Counted from the stretch's first letter, positions 8,288-17,668 are shown. The stretch is DNA of 54,502 nucleotides from JAMOAW01 sp039908535 (GCA_039908535.1 JAMOAW010000075.1:1-54502), one strand, 5' to 3'. The notes: a model not told the origin generated them from the sequence alone. Made by a program: numbers and translations.

Positions 8288-10491
8288 TCCATTTTAAAAA
8301 ACCGGATGGGACATTGGTTCCCACCGAGGATTGTTCGGTGCATCGCAGTCTGCTCGGTCGTTCTTTTCGGGTTGAAGAGGATTATTTTATTCGCAAGGAT
8401 GGGACTTTTTTAGCGGTCTCCTATGTGACTTCGCCGCGTCTGGAAGGTCGAGAGATCACCGGTTCAGTGGCGGTTTTTCAATCTATTGCCGAGCGGATCG
8501 GACGCGATCGGGAGTTGCAACAAGAGCGAGAGGGGGCTTTGGAAGCCTCGCGCATGAAGTCTGAATTTTTGGCCAACATGAGCCATGAAATTCGGACTCC
8601 TTTGAATGCCATTATTGGCATGAACGAATTGCTCATGGATACGAATTTAAATGATGAACAGTTGGAATTCACTGAAATTGTCCGTGATTCTTCTCAATCG
8701 TTGTTGAGTTTAATCAACGATATTTTGGATTTTTCCAAGATTGAAGCGGGTAAAGTGGATATTGATCATATTGACTTTAAGCCCGTTACGGTGCTGGAGG
8801 GGGCCGCAGAGTTGCTGGTCACCCAAGCCCATGATAAAGGTCTCTCACTGATCACCTATATTGCGCCGAAGGTGCCCCGTGTGCTGATGGGCGATCCTGG
8901 GCGGCTTCGGCAAATGTTGATTAATCTTCTTGGCAATGCCATCAAGTTTACCGAAGAGGGGGGCGTTGTGATGCGTGCCGATGTCGAGCATCTGTCGTCC
9001 ACGCGGGTAACGGTGCGGTTTAGTGTTCAGGATACGGGGATTGGCTTGTCTAAAAAGGCCCATGAATGGTTGTTTAAGCCGTTTCGTCAGGCCAGCGGTG
9101 AAACGGCGCGTAAGTATGGGGGGACGGGCTTGGGTTTGGCCATTAGTAAACGTTTGGTGGAGTTGATGGGGGGGCAAATTGGTGCTGAAAATCGTTTGGA
9201 TGAAAATGGCTCCAATTTTTGGTTTAGTATTCCTTTTACCATCTCTAAACTTCCAGATCTCCTGGACAAGCGGGAACAGGAACCTGCGGTTTCAGAGCGG
9301 TTGCAGGGGTTGAAACTTTTGCTTGTTATGGCAGACATGGCAAACAAGTCGATCCTGGAGGAGTATTTTACGGCTTGGGGTATCGTGTGTGAATGGGTAA
9401 TTGGGGGTCGAGAGGCGATTTTAATGATTCGAAAGGGCGAAGCCAGAGGGGAATTTTATGATGTTATTCTGGTTTCAGATCAACTTTCCGATATGGATTG
9501 CTTGCTTTTTCCGCCGATGCTCTCTTTAGATGGGGTGGTGAATCGGACCCGTTTGGTGGTATTACAAGAGGCCGATGATCGGGAATGGCGAGATTCTGCC
9601 TTGGAGTCTGGTTATCATGCCTGTTTGGCCAAGCCGATTCGTCAGTCGGAGTTGGTTACACATTTATTGGGTATTTTAGATCCCGATGAAAAAGAGGTGG
9701 AAGAGAGTCCTGCATCAGGTAATGTCGCTAAACATGAGGGTGTTGGTCCTGACCCAGATGCGTATGATGCCTTAGAATCTGGTCGTTTGGTGCTGCTGGC
9801 GGAGGATAATCAGGTTAATCAGCGTGTGGCTTTGATGCAGTTAAAAAAACTTGGTTTTGCTGCCCACGCGGTTGATAATGGCAAAGAGGCGGTGGAAGCG
9901 GTGACCCATCTTCCTTACGCCCTGATCCTTATGGACTGTCAAATGCCGATCATGGATGGTTTTGAAGCGACTCACGCGATACGCAAGTTGGATCAGGCCT
10001 CTTCTCGACATATTCCGATTATTGCCTTGACGGCCAATGCCATGAAGGGGGATCGAGAACGTTGTCTCAAGGAGGGGATGGACGATTATTTGAGTAAGCC
10101 TGTCTCTCCAGAGGATCTCAAGAAGAAGCTAGACCATTGGTTACCCAAAGGTGCTGGAGAGTTGCCCCCGATTCAAATCCATCAACTTCGCCAGCTTTTT
10201 GGCAATGACGATGATATCATTCGGGAGTTGTTGCAACATTTTCTTCCGTCTGCACGTGGCCTCATGGAGCAGATTCGTCAAGCCACCGAAACAGAAAATG
10301 TCGAGATGTTGCGTGATGTATTGCAGGAACTTCAAGGGACCTGTACCAATATGGGGGCTTCGGGAATGATGCAACTGGGAAGCCGTTTAAAACGGTCGGT
10401 ACAACGATTGGATTGGGAAGAATCAAAAGAGATATTAAAAGCCTTGGAACGTGCTTGTGGGCGGGTGGATTCTTTTATAAGGTCTTTTTAA
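8236..10491 (+). CDS. Hybrid histidine kinase, C-terminal fragment (PAS end-HisKA-HATPase-REC-REC-Hpt)
   Basis: The second part of the broken hybrid kinase, 751 codons from a TTG that may not be used. It opens with the end of the third PAS (LLGWREDELLGRN), then HisKA with intact H-box MSHEIRTPLN, HATPase_c (N-box NLLGNAIKF, G-boxes DTGIGL and GTGLGLAI), a degenerate receiver (about 355-475) without a clear acceptor site, and an intact receiver (about 510-630, LILMDCQMPIMDG). The end is an Hpt-like helical bundle in which the normal His is replaced by Gln (LQELQG). If the reading frame were intact the protein would be about 1,170 residues. The REC-Hpt gene immediately downstream could provide the missing Hpt function. 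Confidence 0.82.
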   Translation: MLGWREDELLGRNLHELIHFKKPDGTLVPTEDCSVHRSLLGRSFRVEEDYFIRKDGTFLAVSYVTSPRLEGREITGSVAVFQSIAERIGRDRELQQEREGALEASRMKSEFLANMSHEIRTPLNAIIGMNELLMDTNLNDEQLEFTEIVRDSSQSLLSLINDILDFSKIEAGKVDIDHIDFKPVTVLEGAAELLVTQAHDKGLSLITYIAPKVPRVLMGDPGRLRQMLINLLGNAIKFTEEGGVVMRADVEHLSSTRVTVRFSVQDTGIGLSKKAHEWLFKPFRQASGETARKYGGTGLGLAISKRLVELMGGQIGAENRLDENGSNFWFSIPFTISKLPDLLDKREQEPAVSERLQGLKLLLVMADMANKSILEEYFTAWGIVCEWVIGGREAILMIRKGEARGEFYDVILVSDQLSDMDCLLFPPMLSLDGVVNRTRLVVLQEADDREWRDSALESGYHACLAKPIRQSELVTHLLGILDPDEKEVEESPASGNVAKHEGVGPDPDAYDALESGRLVLLAEDNQVNQRVALMQLKKLGFAAHAVDNGKEAVEAVTHLPYALILMDCQMPIMDGFEATHAIRKLDQASSRHIPIIALTANAMKGDRERCLKEGMDDYLSKPVSPEDLKKKLDHWLPKGAGELPPIQIHQLRQLFGNDDDIIRELLQHFLPSARGLMEQIRQATETENVEMLRDVLQELQGTCTNMGASGMMQLGSRLKRSVQRLDWEESKEILKALERACGRVDSFIRSF

Positions 10492-10574
10492 GCATCATTC
10501 TGGGGGCGATCCCCTAGCCCCTGTTTTTTTAATAATGGAAGTAAAGTTCAAAGGGCTGAAGGAGTTCTTTAATC

Positions 10575-11579
10575 ATGGATGAAACTCAAAAAGGGGGGGG
10601 AATTCCGTTTCATCGTGTACGTCAGTTGTTGGAGACGATCGATGAGTTAACCACTATTTTATTGGCAACCCATCTGGAACTTTCACAGAGGGAGTTGGTT
10701 GAGCGGATTCGTCAGTCGGTTTTTTCCTTGACAACTTTGGCGGAAGTTGATCCGGTAGCATCATCGGTCACGACGGTTGAGGAGCCAGTGAAAATAGGAC
10801 TGCGTTTGTTGTTGGCAGAAGACAATGTTTTTACACAAAAACTGATGGTTCGAGTGTTGGAGATTCAAGGCCATCAGGTTTCTGTGGTGGATAATGGTCA
10901 GCAGGCCTTGGATCGGTTGGAGCAGGAGAATTTTGATCTTTTGCTTTTGGATCTGCGCATGCCGGGGATGGATGGCTTTGAAACGGTGCGCTCCATTCGC
11001 AGACGTGAAGCGGAACGTTCATTGCGGCGCTTACCCATTGTGGCAGTGACGGCTCTTCCCGACGATATTTATCGTGCCCAGGCCCTAGAGGCTGGTGTTG
11101 ATGGTTATTATGGCAAACCGGTTCAGGTGGAAGAGTTGTTTTCTGAAATGCAACGGGTCATTCACTTGGCCCGGCAAGTACCTGTTGTCTCCTCTTCTTC
11201 TGCTCAAATAGATCATGAATTGGCCGATTTGAAGTGTTTGATCAAAACGGTTGAAGGAGATCGTTTTCTCATGCGGGAGGTGTTAGATCTTTATTTTAAA
11301 GATGCACCGAGGCAGATCGCTTTGATCGAGAAAGCCATTCAAAATCAAAATGCTGCTGTGCTTCAGGATGCGGCGCATAGTCTAAAAGGTGCCTCTGGGG
11401 CTTTTGGTTATGAAAGCCAGGTGTATACGCTTTCTTTTAATTTGGAAAACATGGGCCGTTTGGGTCAATTGGCTGGCGCGAGGGAAGAGTTAAGCAAATT
11501 GCGCCAGGCCATTCTCCACTTGGAAATTGCTGGAAAAAAAATGTTAGAAGTTCACAAAGGGGAAAATAATGAATTCTGA
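10575..11579 (+). CDS. Receiver-Hpt phosphotransfer protein
   Basis: A 334-residue protein with an N-terminal helical region (1-75), a receiver domain (about 77-200: AEDN, phospho-acceptor in LLLLDLRMPGMDG, conserved Lys in YGKPVQ) and a C-terminal Hpt domain (about 215-325) with an intact histidine in AAHSLKG. GAAGGAG precedes the ATG. It lies 83 bp after the broken hybrid kinase, whose own Hpt-like domain lacks the histidine. This suggests that it completes a multistep relay with that kinase; the partnership is inferred from position only. It overlaps the following DUF1015 gene by 11 bp. Confidence 0.88.
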   Translation: MDETQKGGGIPFHRVRQLLETIDELTTILLATHLELSQRELVERIRQSVFSLTTLAEVDPVASSVTTVEEPVKIGLRLLLAEDNVFTQKLMVRVLEIQGHQVSVVDNGQQALDRLEQENFDLLLLDLRMPGMDGFETVRSIRRREAERSLRRLPIVAVTALPDDIYRAQALEAGVDGYYGKPVQVEELFSEMQRVIHLARQVPVVSSSSAQIDHELADLKCLIKTVEGDRFLMREVLDLYFKDAPRQIALIEKAIQNQNAAVLQDAAHSLKGASGAFGYESQVYTLSFNLENMGRLGQLAGAREELSKLRQAILHLEIAGKKMLEVHKGENNEF

Positions 11580-12846
11580 TTTGGGAGAGAGGGCACAAGG
11601 GATGTTGATACAGCCCTTTATTGGTTTACGGCCTTTATCTGCGTTGGTGCAGCAGATGGCCGCCCCTCCTTATGATGTCTTAGATCGCCAAGAGGCGTTG
11701 CAATTGGCCTCCTCTAATCCTTACTCTTTTTTGCATGTTTCCAAGGCAGAAATAGATTTACCTGCGGATATTTCTCCATATGATTTAAAGGTTTATCAAA
11801 CTGCCCGGCAAAATTTGCAACATATGAAAGAGCAAGGATGGTTGGTTCGGGATGGGGAGCCTAGTTTATATTTATATCGGTTGGTGATGGGGGATCGTCA
11901 GCAAGTGGGTGTGGTGGCGGCAGCGGCGGTCGCGGGGTTGGAGTCGGAGCGCATTAAGCGACATGAGTTTACCAGACCCGATAAGGAACAAGATCGGACG
12001 TTACATGCCAGTACCATTGGGGCTCACTCTGGTCCGGTTTTTTTGACCTTTAGATCCACCGAAAAAATTGCAAGTTTAGTGGCGCGTGGTTGTGCTTGTG
12101 ATCCTCTCTATGATTTTACCGCCTCAGATGGGGTTGTCCATACCTTGTGGCGATTGGCGGACCAGGCGTTGATTTCCGAGTTGGTTGCCGCTTTCGAGGC
12201 CTTAGAGGCGGTTTATATCGCCGATGGTCATCATCGTTCTGCAGCAGCACTTGCCATTGCCAAAAAGCAGAGAAGTTTGGCAACTGGAGAAGAGCAGGGA
12301 GGGGGAGAGCCTCTTTATGAGCGGTTTTTGACCGTGTTGTTTCCAGCCGATCAGGTGCAAATTATGGATTATAACCGGGTGGTGCGGGATTTAAATGGTT
12401 TGACGCCAGAGGCTTTTTTACAAAAAGTGCAAGAGCGGTTTACGGTGACGCCCTCTTCCGTGCCGGTTCGTCCAAAACGGGAGCATGAGTTTGGTCTTTT
12501 TTTGGCAGGAGCGTGGTATCGGTTGACCTTGGCCGAGGATTGGATCAATGCCCAAGATCCTGTGGCCCGTTTAGATGTTAGTTTATTGAACGTCCATCTT
12601 TTGGAACCTATTTTGGGTATTATGGATCCCAGACGTGACCCACGAATTGATTTTGTTGGGGGTATTCGTGGTTTGGAGGTTTTGGTCGAGCAGGTTCAAT
12701 CTGGGGAGATGGCGGTGGCTATTGCGTTATATCCGACCCAATTGACCGATGTTATGGCGGTGGCCGATGCCGGTCAGGTGATGCCGCCAAAATCCACTTG
12801 GTTTGAGCCAAAACTTCGGGATGGTTTGATCATTCAGGAGATTTAG
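11569..12846 (+). CDS. DUF1015 family protein
   Basis: A 425-residue cytoplasmic protein of the DUF1015 family. Typical features are the N-terminal PFIGLRP and APPYDVLD motifs, NPYSFLHVSKAEID, a central region around IKRHEFTRPDKEQDR, and IADGHHRSAAAL. The family has been related to ParB-like nucleotide-using folds, but no reaction can be assigned from this sequence. The start overlaps the REC-Hpt gene by 11 bp and has AAGGGGA upstream. Its stop overlaps the stop of the convergent SPOR gene by a few bases. Confidence 0.88.
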   Translation: MNSDLGERAQGMLIQPFIGLRPLSALVQQMAAPPYDVLDRQEALQLASSNPYSFLHVSKAEIDLPADISPYDLKVYQTARQNLQHMKEQGWLVRDGEPSLYLYRLVMGDRQQVGVVAAAAVAGLESERIKRHEFTRPDKEQDRTLHASTIGAHSGPVFLTFRSTEKIASLVARGCACDPLYDFTASDGVVHTLWRLADQALISELVAAFEALEAVYIADGHHRSAAALAIAKKQRSLATGEEQGGGEPLYERFLTVLFPADQVQIMDYNRVVRDLNGLTPEAFLQKVQERFTVTPSSVPVRPKREHEFGLFLAGAWYRLTLAEDWINAQDPVARLDVSLLNVHLLEPILGIMDPRRDPRIDFVGGIRGLEVLVEQVQSGEMAVAIALYPTQLTDVMAVADAGQVMPPKSTWFEPKLRDGLIIQEI

Positions 12847-13313
12847 TTCGTCTCTGGGGCTTTATAGGGATCTATCCGCACCGGTTCTGGATTTTGGCCA
12901 GGTATTTTTTGAATGGCATTTCTGGCGTTTTCTGCCTCTAAATGGGTGTTGAAGGGACCGACCCAAAAACGGTGGAAAAGTTTATTTTGAAAATGAATAT
13001 CTTCGATATAATAGGGGAGAGCCATGGCTTGTAAGGTGGCCTCCAGACGTCTGGTGGGATCCTTTTGGGTAATAGAACCTGCATTAAAAATATAGTGGCC
13101 TATGGTGGTTTGCTTGGAAGGGGGTGTGGTGACATTTTCCTGCGTTTTAGCGAGAGCAAACGAGGTGGCAGGATGCATATTTTGTTGTTTAGGCTTCTCT
13201 TCTACGGATTGAGAAGGAGGGGGGCTTGTCTGGGTGGGTGGTTGGAGCTGAGGTAAATTTTCTTCAGGTGTGGGCTCTTCTATTTTGAGCGCACTTGGGG
13301 GGGGGGGCGTCAA
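12843..13313 (-). CDS. SPOR-domain protein, C-terminal part (other frame)
   Basis: The C-terminal part of the SPOR protein encoded upstream on the same strand, read in a different frame beyond a run of 11 C (13297-13307 on the plus strand as G). It holds a Pro/Gln-rich linker and a SPOR-like peptidoglycan-binding domain (about residues 85-150, with FWVGPFNTHLEAENARNAIQ). The TTG giving a 156-residue product is probably not a real start. With 10 or 13 C in the tract, this part would fuse in frame to the membrane-anchored part. Confidence 0.7.
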   Translation of the reverse strand: MTPPPPSALKIEEPTPEENLPQLQPPTQTSPPPSQSVEEKPKQQNMHPATSFALAKTQENVTTPPSKQTTIGHYIFNAGSITQKDPTRRLEATLQAMALPYYIEDIHFQNKLFHRFWVGPFNTHLEAENARNAIQKIPGQNPEPVRIDPYKAPETN

Positions 13314-14274
13314 CAGAGGGCAAGAGCGCGGGGGACTCTAGGTTTGTTTGTTGTTGGGGAGGTGGCAGAGTCTCGGCTGCAAGGGGCTCTGGATTTGTTT
13401 GTTGTTGGGGAGGTGGCAGAGCCTTGGCCGTAGCGGGCTCTGGATTTGTTTGTTGTTGGGGAGGTGGCAGAGCCTTGGCCGTAGTGGGCTCTGGTAGGGA
13501 GTGGGGGATTGGTTTTGTCGTTATAGGCTCGGGTGGTGCGAGCTTTTCGGATGGTTTGGGTTGCTCCTCAATCATGGCAACTTGAGGGATGGTTGGTTTT
13601 TGGATGGGTTGAGTTATGTTGGGCTGTGGGGGTATCGAAATATTTTTTTCTTCTGTTTTTAAAAAGTTATAGGCAAACAAAGAAGAGATCAGCAGCAGAC
13701 CAAGAAGTGTGGTTGGGGCGATCCATTTTTTACCGATGGTGTCAAAATGGACAGGAGAAGTTTTTGGTGAAGGGGTACTCGACTGACTTTGTGGATCCTC
13801 TGGTTTGCGACTCTCTTTGTTGCCAATAAGTTCTGTTTTCCAAGTGCCTGGAGGGGAAGTTTGGGTCTCTTTTAAAAATGAGGTGTTGTTGACGTTTGGA
13901 AAAAATGTTCCAGAATTCTCTTTGCTGGTTGATTGGGTGATTTTTTGGACCGATTGGAGAAGTTCCGTTTTGCGGGTATGGATCTCTTGTTGCCAACTGG
14001 GGTGTTGAATTTTTGTTTCAAAAGTTTTTTCGCCGCCAAAAATGGTGTAGACAGATTGCATTAGGCTAGAAAATTCTGTTTCATGGGTAAAAAAAATCAG
14101 TTGCACACCGGTGATTTTTTCTACTTCAATGCGAGCCAGCAGGCCAGCGATGGCCTGTTTTTTATATTGAATCTCCCCCTCATTGAGGGCATCGGCATAT
14201 CGAGAGGCGGGTACGAGGCCGATATCAATGATTGGTTTTCTTGGCCAGTTGGGTTCATTGGGATATATGGACAT
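13264..14274 (-). CDS. Membrane-anchored Pro/Gln-rich protein, N-terminal part of a SPOR protein
   Basis: 336 codons from an ATG preceded by GGAAG. About 150 cytoplasmic residues with no recognised domain are followed by one membrane helix (about 190-206, LLGLLLISSLFAYNFL), then a long Pro/Gln/Thr-rich extracytoplasmic linker with three 17-residue repeats (PEPATAKALPPPQQQTN type). At the C11 tract the frame runs into a short tail and stops. Removing one C would join it to the SPOR domain, giving about 480 residues with a DamX/FtsN-like layout: cytoplasmic part, one helix, flexible linker, SPOR. A role at the septum or cell wall is inferred from that layout. Confidence 0.75.
   Translation of the reverse strand: MSIYPNEPNWPRKPIIDIGLVPASRYADALNEGEIQYKKQAIAGLLARIEVEKITGVQLIFFTHETEFSSLMQSVYTIFGGEKTFETKIQHPSWQQEIHTRKTELLQSVQKITQSTSKENSGTFFPNVNNTSFLKETQTSPPGTWKTELIGNKESRKPEDPQSQSSTPSPKTSPVHFDTIGKKWIAPTTLLGLLLISSLFAYNFLKTEEKNISIPPQPNITQPIQKPTIPQVAMIEEQPKPSEKLAPPEPITTKPIPHSLPEPTTAKALPPPQQQTNPEPATAKALPPPQQQTNPEPLAAETLPPPQQQTNLESPALLPSVDAPPPKCAQNRRAHT
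13297..13307 (-). repeat. C11 homopolymer at the frameshift point
   Basis: Eleven consecutive G on the plus strand (C on the coding strand) inside the SPOR gene. The upstream frame needs 10 or 13 C to continue into the SPOR domain. Such a tract is prone both to slipped-strand mutation and to sequencing error. Confidence 0.9.
13340..13492 (-). repeat. Three tandem 51-bp repeats in the SPOR gene linker
   Basis: Three copies of a 51-bp unit, each encoding 17 residues of a Pro/Gln-rich linker. The two distal copies (13391-13441 and 13442-13492) are almost identical and the copy at 13340-13390 is more diverged. Copy number probably varies between strains and sets the length of the periplasmic spacer. 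Confidence 0.9.
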
Positions 14275-14469
14275 GGGAATCGTCTTCCGGCATAGGGTTT
14301 TTAGTAATAATTCAAGTTTATGTTAAATAGAATCGCTAGGTTTAAATATTAAGGGTATGGTTTGTGAGGAGTGAATATTTTTTTTGATTTTGTCAAAAGC
14401 TAAAATAGCTCTCCTGTCGATTTGATTGTCTGATATTGTTTAAAATTTTACAAGGAAGGATTTTTTTTC

Positions 14470-15894
14470 ATGATAGTTCCGGTGATTTTAGCTGGGGGTT
14501 CTGGTTCCCGGTTATGGCCATTTTCTCGTGAGTTATATCCCAAGCAGTTGTTGCAAAATTTGGTTGGGGATCTGACTCTGTTTCAATATACGTTAAACCG
14601 GCTTGTGGGGTTGGCCCAGGTGGCTGCGCCAGTAGTGGTATGTAATGAAGAGCATCGGTTTTTGGTCATGGCGCAATTGGCAGAAGTGGGGGTTATGCCA
14701 GAGGCGATTATTTTAGAACCACAGGGCCGCAACACCGCCCCAGCCACGGCTTTGGCGGCGTTGACCTTGCTTTCCGATGAGAATGATCCCCTGCTTTTAG
14801 TGTTACCTGCCGACCATGTGATTCAAGATATTGCGGCTTTTCAAGAGGCTGTTTTGCATGGGGTGGCTTTGGCAGAGGCGGGACGGTTGGTGGTTTTCGG
14901 GGTCGATCCCAGAGGAGCGGAGACTGGATATGGCTATATTTGCAAAGGGGCATCAATTGAAAATTCCGAGGGGTTTTGGGTGGATCGTTTTGTTGAAAAA
15001 CCCAATTTAGCCACGGCAACAGCCTATGTGGCCTCTGGGGCCTATTTTTGGAACAGTGGGATGTTTTTGTTTCGGGCCTCTTTGTTTATGGAGGAGTTGC
15101 GCCATCATGCTCTGGAGATTTTAACCGCTTGTGCGGGTTCGTTGACCACGCAAGTGGTGGATGGAATTTTTATTCGCCCTGGGGCGGAGAGATTTTTAAA
15201 GAATCCTGATATTTCAATAGATTATGCGGTTATGGAGAAAACCCAGCAAGCCGCAGTAGTGGCGTTGGAGGCGGGTTGGCATGATATGGGCTCTTGGTCC
15301 AGTTTTTGGGAGACGCATCCTCAGGATGAGGATGGCAATGTGGTGCAGGGGGATGTCTTGAGCCTGGATAGCCGCGATTCGTTGATATTCTCCTCTAGCC
15401 GTCTGGTGGCAACGATTGGCGTTGAGAATTTGGCGATTTTAGAGACCTCGGATGCGGTGTTGGTGGTGCCACGGTCGCGTTTACAAGAGGTCAAGAGGAT
15501 GGTGGATCTGATTCGCCAATCGGGTCGCACGGAGGCCAAGTTGCATCGCAAGGTGTTTCGTCCATGGGGGGCTTATGACTGTATGGATGCCCAGGATCGT
15601 TTTCAAGTCAAACGGATTACGGTCAATCCTGGTCAAAGCATTTCGTTGCAAATGCACTATCATCGCGCCGAACATTGGATCGTGGTGAAGGGGACGGCTT
15701 TGGTGGAACGGGGAGAGGAGAGCTTGATTGTGGCAGAAAACGAAGCGGTCTATATCCCTTTGGGAACCCGTCATCGTTTGGAAAATCCTGGGAAAATTCC
15801 TTTGGAGATCATTGAGGTGCAAAGCGGTTCTTATTTAGGCGAGGATGATGTCGTTCGCTATGCAGATCGTTATGGACGTTTAGAGAGACATTGA
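14470..15894 (+). CDS. manC: Mannose-1-phosphate guanylyltransferase / mannose-6-phosphate isomerase
   Basis: A 474-residue bifunctional enzyme of the ManC/AlgA/CpsB type. It makes GDP-mannose from mannose-1-phosphate and GTP, and in the family also interconverts mannose-6-phosphate and fructose-6-phosphate. The nucleotidyltransferase domain (about 1-290) has the pyrophosphorylase motif LAGGSGSRLWPFSR and PKQL, and FVEKP. The C-terminal cupin (about 345-470) has the isomerase metal-site region QMHYHRAEHWIVVKG. The length matches the family. AAGGAAGG lies about 9 nt before the ATG. No other polysaccharide gene is adjacent, and nadE follows after 14 bp, so the two may be co-transcribed. Confidence 0.95.
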   Translation: MIVPVILAGGSGSRLWPFSRELYPKQLLQNLVGDLTLFQYTLNRLVGLAQVAAPVVVCNEEHRFLVMAQLAEVGVMPEAIILEPQGRNTAPATALAALTLLSDENDPLLLVLPADHVIQDIAAFQEAVLHGVALAEAGRLVVFGVDPRGAETGYGYICKGASIENSEGFWVDRFVEKPNLATATAYVASGAYFWNSGMFLFRASLFMEELRHHALEILTACAGSLTTQVVDGIFIRPGAERFLKNPDISIDYAVMEKTQQAAVVALEAGWHDMGSWSSFWETHPQDEDGNVVQGDVLSLDSRDSLIFSSSRLVATIGVENLAILETSDAVLVVPRSRLQEVKRMVDLIRQSGRTEAKLHRKVFRPWGAYDCMDAQDRFQVKRITVNPGQSISLQMHYHRAEHWIVVKGTALVERGEESLIVAENEAVYIPLGTRHRLENPGKIPLEIIEVQSGSYLGEDDVVRYADRYGRLERH

Positions 15895-15908
15895 GATAAG
15901 GTTTGACG

Positions 15909-17648
15909 ATGATGTCGTTAAGAGTCGCTTTGGCGCAGATCAATCCCTGTGTCGGGGATTTGGCAAGTAATCTAAACAAAATTGTCAATGCTATCGGTCA
16001 GGCCCGTGCGCTGGGTGCCGATATGGTGGTTTTTCCAGAGATGGTGCTGACCGGATATCCTCCAGAGGATTTACTCCTAAAACCCGATTTTATTCATGCC
16101 GCACAAGAGGCACTGATGCGGGTGGCTGCCCATACGGTTGGTTTGACGGCGGTGGTGGGGGGGGTGCATGTAGAGGGGGATTTATATAATGGGGCAGCGG
16201 TTTTTCATAATGGCCGTTTGGCGACGGTTTATCACAAACATTTTTTACCCAATTATGGGGTGTTTGATGAAAACCGATATTTTCAAAGTGGGAAAGAAAA
16301 TTTTATCTTTGATCGGGATGGGGTGTTGTTTGGGGTGAGTGTTTGTGAGGATATCTGGTATGCCGATGGTCCTCCTTTGGAGCAGGCTTTGATGGATGGG
16401 GCCCAGGTGTTGATCAATATTTCCGCTTCTCCTTGGCAGATGGGAAAGAGTCGGGTGCGGGAGCGGATGTTCTCCACCCGGGCAATGGATGCCCGGGCCT
16501 ATGTGGTTTATTGTAACTTGGTTGGGGGGCAGGATGAATTGATTTTTGATGGACAGAGTTTGGTCTGTGATCCGTTTGGGGAACTTTTGAGGCGAGGACC
16601 GGCCTTTGAGGAGGCGGTTTTTGTGGTGGATCTACAGATGCAAGAGCCGTTTCGTGCCCGTCTCCATGATCCGAGAGGACGGCAAAGGGGGATGATGGAA
16701 GGGCCTTCTTTGTCACGGATCGTCTTAGAGCCTGTAGCAGCTGTCCAGCGGCGGGAGTTGGATTTTGTTCTCGTCAAGCAGGAGGAGGATCCTTCGATTG
16801 CAAAACTGTATCAGGCATTGGTTTTGGGAACACGGGATTATGTCCGAAAGAGTGGTTTTAAAAAGGTCGTGATTGGTCTTTCGGGTGGGGTGGACAGTGC
16901 CTTGACGGCATTATTGGCAGTGGAGGCGTTAGGGGCGGAAAATGTGGTTGGGGTGGCGATGCCGTCGCGTTTTTCTTCTGAGCATAGCCTGAAGGATGCG
17001 GCTGGTTTGGCGGTCCAATTGGCAATAGAGTTATTAACGATTCCCATTGAAGGGACATTTCAGGCCTTTTTAGAGATGTTGGAGCCGGTTTTTGCGGGGC
17101 GTGCGTTTGATCTTGCTGAAGAAAATCTCCAGTCTCGCATTCGTGGCACGTTGTTGATGGCGTTGTCGAACAAATTTGGTTGGCTGGTATTGACCACGGG
17201 CAACAAAAGCGAGGTCAGTGTGGGGTATTCGACCCTCTATGGGGATTCGGCGGGGGGATTCGCCGTGATTAAGGATGTTCCCAAGCAGTTGGTTTATCAA
17301 CTGTGTCGGTATGGAAATGCCAAGTTTGGTCGGGAGGTGATCGGGGTCTCCATTTTGACCAAGGCCCCATCGGCTGAGTTGCGTTTTGATCAAAAAGATT
17401 CGGATTCGTTGCCAGATTATGATCTTTTAGAGGCTATTTTGTTCCATTATGTAGAGAGAAGTGCGAGTGTTGAGCAGATTATTCAATTGGGGTATGCCGA
17501 GGAGACAGTTCGGCGGGTGATTGGTTTGGTGGATCGTAATGAATACAAACGGCGCCAAAATCCTCCTGGCATCAAAGTGACCTCTAGGGCCTTTGGTAAA
17601 GATTGGCGTTTGCCGATTGTGAATCGTTATAGGTGGGGTAAGGAGTAA
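15909..17648 (+). CDS. nadE: Glutamine-dependent NAD+ synthetase
   Basis: A 579-residue enzyme for the last step of NAD biosynthesis, amidating nicotinic acid adenine dinucleotide using glutamine and ATP. The N-terminal nitrilase-type glutaminase domain (about 1-270) shows the triad: Glu in FPEMVLTGYPPEDLL, Lys in YHKHFLPNYGVFDE and Cys in VSVCEDIW. The C-terminal synthetase domain starts near residue 315 with the P-loop SGGVDSALTA and includes TGNKSE and the YGD element. ATG at 15909 is preferred over TTG at 15903 because AAGG sits at a better distance. A family B/A repeat cluster follows immediately. Confidence 0.95.
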   Translation: MMSLRVALAQINPCVGDLASNLNKIVNAIGQARALGADMVVFPEMVLTGYPPEDLLLKPDFIHAAQEALMRVAAHTVGLTAVVGGVHVEGDLYNGAAVFHNGRLATVYHKHFLPNYGVFDENRYFQSGKENFIFDRDGVLFGVSVCEDIWYADGPPLEQALMDGAQVLINISASPWQMGKSRVRERMFSTRAMDARAYVVYCNLVGGQDELIFDGQSLVCDPFGELLRRGPAFEEAVFVVDLQMQEPFRARLHDPRGRQRGMMEGPSLSRIVLEPVAAVQRRELDFVLVKQEEDPSIAKLYQALVLGTRDYVRKSGFKKVVIGLSGGVDSALTALLAVEALGAENVVGVAMPSRFSSEHSLKDAAGLAVQLAIELLTIPIEGTFQAFLEMLEPVFAGRAFDLAEENLQSRIRGTLLMALSNKFGWLVLTTGNKSEVSVGYSTLYGDSAGGFAVIKDVPKQLVYQLCRYGNAKFGREVIGVSILTKAPSAELRFDQKDSDSLPDYDLLEAILFHYVERSASVEQIIQLGYAEETVRRVIGLVDRNEYKRRQNPPGIKVTSRAFGKDWRLPIVNRYRWGKE

Positions 17649-17668
17649 AAAAAGGGGGGTGTTTTTTG

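Noticed and set aside
13340..13492. Regular repeats considered as a CRISPR array
   Set aside because: The three 51-bp units are directly adjacent with no spacers and encode a Pro/Gln linker; no cas genes are present.
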